DNA of 18,496 nt. Source: JBFWIW01 sp050253535. Its GTDB lineage: Bacteria > Bacillota > Clostridia > Oscillospirales > Oscillospiraceae. The notes under the pieces are model-generated. The model searched no databases, was not told the origin of the DNA, and was given only the letters and a program-made list of their open reading frames with translations. How positions within the stretch are numbered: the first letter of the stretch is position 1; each line of letters opens with the position of its first letter. The DNA lies in assembly GCA_050253535.1 (NCBI GenBank), contig JBFWIW010000060.1, positions 1-18,496 on the forward strand, read 5' to 3'. A program made the position numbers and the translations under genes. Positions 13,831-18,496 of this stretch are shown here, in pieces.

Positions 13831-15658
13831 CGCAGCGCCCTCCCTTATACAGAGCGGAGGCACTGCATCCAGTACACGCTTTGCGGCAATCGGGCGTTAT
13901 GACGCCCTCATACGCCGCGCGTCGCTCGTCTTTAAAATGCTGCTCGCTAACGCCGCAGGAAATGTGTGACCACGGCAGGACCTCGTCCTCGCCCCTCTCG
14001 CGGTTTGCGTAGAACGATGGGTCGAGAGAGCATGTCCCGAATGCCGCCATCCAGCGGTCAAACGAAAAATATTCATCCCAGGAATCGAGTTTTCCACCCG
14101 TACGCCAGACCTCATGCAGAACGCTTCCCAGTCTTCTGTCCCCCCGGGAAAGGACGGCTTCGATTAAGCTCGTATCCGGCGCGTGCCAATGATATGTTAT
14201 AGCGCGTGCGCGCATGCTGCTGCGGAGCAGTGCGACACGGCGCTCATATTCCTCGCGGGTCACCTGCGCCTCCCATTGAAACGGAGTATCAGGCTTTGGT
14301 ATAAAGCAAGATGTGCTGACCGTTATCTTCACGCCGCGCGACTTGTTTGCGGCGTGCTGTTTCCATGTGTACAGAACTTTCCCCGCGAGCTCGGCTATCG
14401 CCACGACGTCTTCGTCCGTTTCAGTCGGAAGCCCAAGCATGAAATACAGCTTCAGTGAGTTCCAGCCGCCCTCAAAAGCTATGCGGCAGGAATTCAAAAG
14501 GTCTTCCTCGAGTACATTCTTATTTATCGCGTCGCGCAGTCTCTGGCTCCCCGCCTCCGGAGCGAAGGTGAGTCCCGTCCTTCTGACTTTTTGGACGCGC
14601 TCCATGAGCTCTATTGAAAAGTTGTCCGCGCGCAAAGACGGAAGTGATAGGCTCACGTTTCTGCCCTCGCACCAGTCAAGAAGTCCATCGCAGAGCCCTC
14701 CGAGTTCCCTGTAATCGCTCGTACTCAGCGACGAGAGCGTTATCTCCTCATAGCCGGAGTCCTTGAGCGCTTCCACGCCGTGCTTTAAAAGGACGTCCGG
14801 TTTACGCGACCTGACCGGGCGGTATACGTGGCCGGCCTGACAGAAGCGGCAGCCTCTTATACACCCTCTGAAAAGTTCCAGGACTACCCTGTCGTGAACT
14901 ATCTCTGTTGACGGCACGATGGTCTTTTCGGGAAAATATGACTCGTCGAAATTTTGAACTATACGCTTTGTGACCGTAGCGGGCGCTCCGCTTTTCGGCT
15001 TGATTTCATTTACCGTCCCGTCCGTGTTATATGAGACGTTGTACATTGACGGCACATAAGCGCCCTGGATGGCCGCCGCCTTTTTCAAAAAGGATTCCTT
15101 TGAAAGCCTGTCCCTTTTTGCGCTTCGGTATAGCTCCGTCACTTCACCTATCACGTCTTCTCCCTCTCCGATGAGAAAGATATCCACGAAATCCGAGAGC
15201 GGCTCCGGATTAAAACAGGCTGTCCCGCCCGCAATCACAAGCGGCGTGAGACCCTGCCTGTCCTTTGAAAAAAGCGGCAGACCCGCAAGCGAGAGCATGT
15301 TGAGTACGCTTGTATAGGCCATCTCATAACCAAGAGAAAAAGCGATGATGTCAAAATCGCGTATATAGTCGCCGCTCTCAAGCGCAAATAAGGGGATGCC
15401 CGCTTTGCGCATCTCCTCTTCCATGTCGCCCCATGGGGCAAATACGCGCTCGCACCATACCCCATTTATTTCGTTCCATGCGCCGTACAGTATCCTGAGC
15501 CCCAGATTTGACATCCCGATCTCATAGGTGTCCGGAAAGCAAAACGCTACGCGCGTATCAACAGAACCACGGTCTTTTATTATCTCATTGTATTCGCCGC
15601 CGGTGTATCTGGCGGGCTTTTGAACTTTAGGCAGTATCCGCTTCAGGCTTTCGTCCAT
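13823..15658 (-). CDS. TIGR03960-type B12-binding/radical SAM protein
   Basis: This 611-residue protein has an N-terminal cobalamin-binding-like region (about 35-180, with FPDTYEIGMSNLGLRILY and IGEGEDVI). A radical SAM core follows, with the 4Fe-4S cysteines Cys266, Cys270 and Cys273 in RGCIRGCRFCQAG. A small Cys-rich tail (CRKACTGC and a final Cys) could bind another cluster. The reaction is not known for this family. The start is ATG at 15658 with AAGGA at eight bases. The gene begins 36 bases after the M50 protease and overlaps the DUF2344 gene by eight bases. Its position next to SpoIVF-like genes and the DUF2344 partner is the usual Clostridia context. It is distinct from MiaB and RimO, which carry TRAM domains not seen here. 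Confidence 0.92.
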   Translation of the reverse strand: MDESLKRILPKVQKPARYTGGEYNEIIKDRGSVDTRVAFCFPDTYEIGMSNLGLRILYGAWNEINGVWCERVFAPWGDMEEEMRKAGIPLFALESGDYIRDFDIIAFSLGYEMAYTSVLNMLSLAGLPLFSKDRQGLTPLVIAGGTACFNPEPLSDFVDIFLIGEGEDVIGEVTELYRSAKRDRLSKESFLKKAAAIQGAYVPSMYNVSYNTDGTVNEIKPKSGAPATVTKRIVQNFDESYFPEKTIVPSTEIVHDRVVLELFRGCIRGCRFCQAGHVYRPVRSRKPDVLLKHGVEALKDSGYEEITLSSLSTSDYRELGGLCDGLLDWCEGRNVSLSLPSLRADNFSIELMERVQKVRRTGLTFAPEAGSQRLRDAINKNVLEEDLLNSCRIAFEGGWNSLKLYFMLGLPTETDEDVVAIAELAGKVLYTWKQHAANKSRGVKITVSTSCFIPKPDTPFQWEAQVTREEYERRVALLRSSMRARAITYHWHAPDTSLIEAVLSRGDRRLGSVLHEVWRTGGKLDSWDEYFSFDRWMAAFGTCSLDPSFYANRERGEDEVLPWSHISCGVSEQHFKDERRAAYEGVITPDCRKACTGCSASALYKGGRCDE

Positions 15659-15694
15659 ATCGTTTTCCTTGTAAATATTTATAGTAATATTATT

Positions 15695-16288
15695 TTATAT
15701 TACATCTAAAATATTTTTTTTACAACAGGAAACAGCGATTATGAGGCCTGCTCCCGGAATGATGGGGTTTCCGTACCCGTTTTTACACATGGCTAAGCCG
15801 CCTAGTATGAATAAAAGCGATACGGCAAGGCCGGTATAAAGAAGGATAAGCTCCGCCTTACCGCCTAAATACCTCTCAAAAATAAAAAACAGCATCCGTC
15901 CGCCGTCCAGCGCATATACCGGCAGCATATTGAACGCAAACAGGACAAAGCTTATGCCGGCAAGGAGATAGGCTCCGTCGTTCGCAAAATATCTGCCGTA
16001 CACTCCGGCGCATAGCGCAAGGATAAGACTGGCCGCCGGACCGGCGGCCGCGCACAGGATATTTTTGCAAAATGTAAGCTTCTCCTCCCGATAACTTATC
16101 GAAATCCCGTAAAAACGCAGTTTCACGCATTCTGCGGCAGCGCCGCAACGTTGCAGCGCAATGATATGTCCGGCTTCATGCGCGATAACGGCCGCAGCAA
16201 AAAGCAGTAATAATTCGTCGCTGCAAAACAAAATAAGCAGAAAGAGCAAAACAAAAAAGTCCGCTCCTACCGATATTTTTTTGAACAT
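15695..16288 (-). CDS. spoIVFB: SpoIVFB-like M50 intramembrane metalloprotease
   Basis: SpoIVFB-type site-2 proteases activate pro-sigma-K in the mother cell during sporulation. The protein is 197 residues with several hydrophobic segments. The zinc motif is HEAGH (His37, Glu38, His41) and the second metal motif NMLPVYALDGGR (Asn120, Asp128). The start chosen is ATG at 16288, overlapping the upstream stop by one base (TGATG), with GGAAGAGG as ribosome binding site; extending upstream would duplicate the neighbour's sequence. It lacks the C-terminal CBS domain found in some B. subtilis-type SpoIVFB proteins, so it is a short form. The specific substrate is inferred from family and context. A possible bL21/rng block usually found nearby is not in this window. 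Confidence 0.82.
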   Translation of the reverse strand: MFKKISVGADFFVLLFLLILFCSDELLLLFAAAVIAHEAGHIIALQRCGAAAECVKLRFYGISISYREEKLTFCKNILCAAAGPAASLILALCAGVYGRYFANDGAYLLAGISFVLFAFNMLPVYALDGGRMLFFIFERYLGGKAELILLYTGLAVSLLFILGGLAMCKNGYGNPIIPGAGLIIAVSCCKKNILDVI

Positions 16289-16668
16289 CACACCTCTTCC
16301 GCTTCCACATTCTGCACACCGGCAGCCTTCGCGGGCGTAGCTCCGCCATCCTGTACAAAGGCATATACCCACGCGTCGGAAAAAGCTTCCTTCATATCCG
16401 TCTCTCCACCTATGCCTCGCCCTATTGCCTCAACCGCAGCTCGGTAATTGACATCGCCGGATATGACGCGAAATACATCGCTTTCCACTTTTTCCAGAGA
16501 CGCCGGAAAAATTAATTTAATAGCTGCCGAGAGCGCAAATATAGCAATACATACGATTAACTTTACAGCCCTTATATTCTCTCTTAGACTGTCATGATGC
16601 ACCTGGTTAGACCGGGAGCTGACCCGCTTCCTTCTTCTGTATGTATTTGTATTATGTAAGTTGTTCAT
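16288..16668 (-). CDS. Small membrane protein, probable SpoIVFA-like without LytM domain
   Basis: This 126-residue protein has a basic N-terminus (RRRKR at 11-15), one membrane segment at about 34-54, and a short outer part with DVNYRAAVEAIGRGIGGE at about 72-89. It ends in an acidic tail. Position directly before the M50 gene with TGATG overlap is that of SpoIVFA, which holds SpoIVFB inactive in the forespore membrane. Classic SpoIVFA carries a degenerate M23/LytM domain after the membrane segment; here none follows. The start is ATG at 16668 with GGAGG eight bases upstream. The assignment rests mainly on synteny, topology and the DYRAAxEAIG-like segment, so it is moderate. It could be a lineage-specific regulator instead. 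Confidence 0.55.
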   Translation of the reverse strand: MNNLHNTNTYRRRKRVSSRSNQVHHDSLRENIRAVKLIVCIAIFALSAAIKLIFPASLEKVESDVFRVISGDVNYRAAVEAIGRGIGGETDMKEAFSDAWVYAFVQDGGATPAKAAGVQNVEAEEV

Positions 16669-16918
16669 TTTATCAGCCTCCGTAAAAAGTATATTGCCTG
16701 TACACGGAAGCTATTACAAAGGTAAACAAAAAGTCTATGGCAAAATTTTGAGAGTAGTTAAGCAGCTATAGCCACGCCCGGTCCATAACGGGTGTTCTTG
16801 CAGCATTTGAAGATGCCAAAATTCTATATGGCCAAAAATTCACCTCTACAGTCGGTAAACAGGATATGGTATCTGTTACAATTATTCGATTAATCTGATG
16901 ATAAAAAAGCGGCCTGTT
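16669..16918. other. Intergenic region with hairpin, no recognised gene
   Basis: This region holds no gene I can defend. It contains the palindrome CAAAATTTTG (16741-16750), a 7-bp hairpin ACGCCCG/CGGGTGT with one G-T wobble and 8-base loop (16774-16795), and an open plus-strand stretch from 16758 to a stop at 16898 with no start codon or ribosome binding site. On the minus strand a weak sporulation-type promoter (TAATAGC at 16710-16716, CAATATAC at 16689-16696) could serve the SpoIVFA-like gene. Confidence 0.4.
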
Positions 16919-16957
16919 AAAAAAAGAAGGCCGGGCTTAACCCAACCTTCCTTTTTT
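16919..16957. terminator. Intrinsic terminator of the SLH protein gene
   Basis: A run of A, GAAGG, then GGG-CTTAA-CCC inside, CCTTC and a run of six T form a stem with A/T-rich ends. It lies 37 bases past the SLH gene stop on the minus strand and would also work on plus. Confidence 0.8.
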
Positions 16958-16993
16958 AATTATATCGCCGTGCTGCCGTCTGAATTTGTCACG

Positions 16994-18052
16994 CTACGCC
17001 GAAAACGGTGTGTCCGCGACATAATATCCGTCCGCATTTACTGTAAAGTCTGGGGAGGTTCCGACAATGTACGCCTTAACGTAGGCGGCTTCGTCCCTTA
17101 TTGCGGAATAAGCGGACGCATTGAGTACGTCTGAAAAAACGATATCATCTCCTGGGTCGATTTCGGTCGTTGTGATCATCATGGTAAACGCCATTCCATC
17201 GGACCAGCGGTACATTATGTCTCCGCCCTTGTTCAGAATCATAAAATCGAACATCTTTCCACTGTTGTGATTGATCGTAACAGTTTTTTCCGTGTTGTTC
17301 AGAACGGAAAGTGACAAGCGAAGTACTCCGTCCTCTTCTTCTGCCGACGCCTTGATCACAACATTTGATTTGTATTCCTGCGGGAACGCCGCAAGCCGCC
17401 CAGCCGCAGTGACGGCCTCCGCCCTGGTCGCTCCGTCGCGCGGGTAAAGAAGGTGCTCTCCCCTGCCGGTTATAAGTCCCAGAATAACAGAGCGTTTCAC
17501 ATCGGTACCGTACTCCGCTTTGATATTGGAATCGTCCTCAAAAGGTGAAAACGTCAGATCCGGTATGGCGTAGTCGCTGCCGGCGAAATAATAAAAGGCA
17601 TTCATAATATAGTGAATCATCTCGTCGCGGTCCAGCTGTCCATCGGGATCAAAGCTGCCCGTCGTGTCCACAATTCCACAGGTCACAAGGTCATAAAGGT
17701 CACCCGCCCCCGTGCCGTCACTCTCCACATCGTCAAAGTAATCACTAATGTCGGCCGGGCCATAATCAAAATAATTTATGTTTATATCAAGCGCCCTGTG
17801 GAGTAAACGGACAAACTCCATCCGCGTAACCGCTCTGTAAGGATAGAAACAGTCGTCTCCGCTTTCAAAGACGTCGTTATAGCCGTACAGCCCAGCCCAT
17901 TTCTCATACCAGCCGCTCTGCACGTCGCTGTAATCAAATGTTACAAAGTTGCCGTCGTCCATAACCGCCCCGGCAAAAGCAAACGACGGAATCATGGTCG
18001 TTATCAGGGATATTATCAGAATTGATACTGTAAGCTTCTTTATAAATTTCAT
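16994..18052 (-). CDS. Secreted SLH-domain protein with C-terminal BsuPI-like domain
   Basis: This 352-residue protein starts with a signal peptide (MKFIKK, hydrophobic core to about 27, AFA cleavage region). Three S-layer-homology repeats follow at about 38-92, 100-157 and 166-223, with recognisable SLH ends such as AVTRMEFVRLL, QLDRDEMIHYI and GATRAEAVTAA. SLH repeats anchor proteins to secondary cell-wall polymers. The C-terminal part (about 232-325) resembles the BsuPI intracellular proteinase inhibitor-type beta domain: LNNTEKTVTI, SGKMFDFMIL, MYRWSDGMAF and IDPGDDIVFS. In secreted proteins this domain is probably a structural beta-sandwich. It is acidic overall. The start is ATG at 18052 with GGAGG 11 bases upstream. 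It is followed by a strong terminator. Protease inhibition is not implied by the sequence alone. Confidence 0.88.
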   Translation of the reverse strand: MKFIKKLTVSILIISLITTMIPSFAFAGAVMDDGNFVTFDYSDVQSGWYEKWAGLYGYNDVFESGDDCFYPYRAVTRMEFVRLLHRALDININYFDYGPADISDYFDDVESDGTGAGDLYDLVTCGIVDTTGSFDPDGQLDRDEMIHYIMNAFYYFAGSDYAIPDLTFSPFEDDSNIKAEYGTDVKRSVILGLITGRGEHLLYPRDGATRAEAVTAAGRLAAFPQEYKSNVVIKASAEEEDGVLRLSLSVLNNTEKTVTINHNSGKMFDFMILNKGGDIMYRWSDGMAFTMMITTTEIDPGDDIVFSDVLNASAYSAIRDEAAYVKAYIVGTSPDFTVNADGYYVADTPFSA

Positions 18053-18070
18053 CTAACTTTAAGCCTCCTC

Positions 18071-18283
18071 TCACTCAGCCTGAAAATTCAGAAAACCGCT
18101 GAATATTAAATATGACGAACAGCAGCATTTTTTGTTCCTTATAAAAGGGAACGACTTCGGGAGGGCAGCGATACCGTGCTGAATCAGGTTTCCGGTGTCG
18201 TCGCCGTAAGTATACCACGCCGCAGGGCCAGATAAGCCGCCGACAAGAAAAATCAACCTATAAATAGTGTAAAACTCTTTCAC
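18071..18283 (-). CDS. Hypothetical 70-residue ORF, doubtful
   Basis: This small ORF starts with GTG at 18283, preceded by AAGGGGG at about seven to nine bases, and ends with TGA 18 bases before the SLH protein gene. The N-terminus (IYRLIFLVGGLSGPAAW) could be a short membrane segment; the rest has a Cys triplet and no domain I recognise. In favour are the ribosome binding site and the operon-like spacing; against are the GTG start and the lack of recognisable conservation. It might be the long leader of the SLH gene instead. Confidence 0.3.
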   Translation of the reverse strand: MKEFYTIYRLIFLVGGLSGPAAWYTYGDDTGNLIQHGIAALPKSFPFIRNKKCCCSSYLIFSGFLNFQAE

Positions 18284-18367
18284 ACCAGCGCCCCCTTAAA
18301 ATATTATTGCATGTACGCTTAAGCAATTGCGCAGTCAAAAGAAATATTAAGGACGAATTTTTTAGGC

Positions 18368-18396
18368 TTGACAAGCCGCCGCCTAAAACTTATAAT
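18368..18396 (+). promoter_or_regulatory. Consensus sigma-A promoter for tRNA-Pro
   Basis: TTGACA (18368-18373), a 17-base spacer and TATAAT (18391-18396) match the vegetative consensus at all twelve positions. Transcription would begin near 18403, about 17 bases before the tRNA. An inverted repeat TTTTAGGC/GCCTAAAA (18360-18367, 18381-18388) and an inner GGCTTG/CAAGCC (18365-18370, 18372-18377) surround the -35 box. Confidence 0.93.
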
Positions 18397-18419
18397 TAAC
18401 AAGCGCTTAACACAGACAT

Positions 18420-18496
18420 CGGGGTGTGGCGAAGTTTGGTATCGCGCATGGTTCGGGACCATGAGGCCGTGGGTTCAAGTCCCACCACTCCGACCA
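18420..18496 (+). tRNA. tRNA-Pro, anticodon CGG
   Basis: The 77-base cloverleaf is complete. The acceptor stem CGGGGTG pairs with CACTCCG, with one G-T wobble. The D-stem is GCGA/TCGC. The anticodon stem CATGG/CCATG holds loop TTCGGGA, giving anticodon CGG for codon CCG. The T-arm is GTGGG, loop TTCAAGT, CCCAC. The 3' ACCA is encoded and ends exactly at the window edge. It is transcribed from the strong promoter just upstream, and any further tRNAs of the cluster would lie outside. Confidence 0.97.

Noticed and set aside
16289..16372. N-terminal extension of the M50 protease
   Set aside because: It would be translated from inside the upstream gene in another frame with odd Cys/Gly/Arg composition; ATG at 16288 with the TGATG overlap is the better start.

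Overview
The window reads as a chromosomal core segment of a Gram-positive, spore-forming Clostridia member, most likely of the Oscillospiraceae type. The evidence is the strong AGGAGG-type ribosome binding sites, the classic Firmicutes gene orders (tig-clpP-clpX-lon and rplS-lepB-rbgA-rnhB-yraN), a SpoIVFB-like protease, a DUF1540 protein and an S-layer-homology protein. This placement is inference from gene content. Almost all genes lie on the minus strand; only a small DUF1540 gene and a tRNA are on the plus strand.

Layout in the direction of minus-strand transcription, right to left. At the right edge is tRNA-Pro(CGG) on the plus strand, with a full consensus promoter. Diverging from it are a doubtful 70-residue ORF and a secreted SLH/BsuPI-domain protein that ends in a terminator. 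After about 325 bases without a recognised gene comes a tight cluster: a short SpoIVFA-like membrane protein, a SpoIVFB-like M50 protease, a B12-binding/radical SAM protein (TIGR03960 type), its DUF2344 partner and 6-phosphofructokinase. Then rplS has its own promoter, a structured leader and a terminator. lepB, rbgA and rnhB follow and overlap by ATGA, then yraN, an M19 dipeptidase and thrC, ending in a terminator shared with the convergent DUF1540 gene. Last is a metallophosphoesterase followed by the protein-quality-control block tig, clpP, clpX and lon (lon is cut by the window edge).

The genes are mostly housekeeping: protein folding and proteolysis (trigger factor, ClpXP, Lon), ribosome assembly and translation (L19, RbgA, tRNA), secretion (LepB), RNA/DNA maintenance (RNase HII, YraN), glycolysis, threonine synthesis and the mother-cell sporulation protease module.

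I see no clear new multi-gene system. The non-routine signals are between genes. One is a MITE-like element of about 158 bp, with 14-bp terminal inverted repeats and a possible 5-bp target duplication, sitting exactly at the rnhB stop codon. Another is a compact, hairpin-rich unit of about 270 bp between clpX and lon; it carries an ORF and shares an exact 18-mer, in the same reading frame, with the metallophosphoesterase gene. The rplS leader has mutually exclusive or pseudoknotted pairing, dyads overlap the -35 box of the tRNA promoter, and the SpoIVFA-like protein appears to lack its LytM domain.
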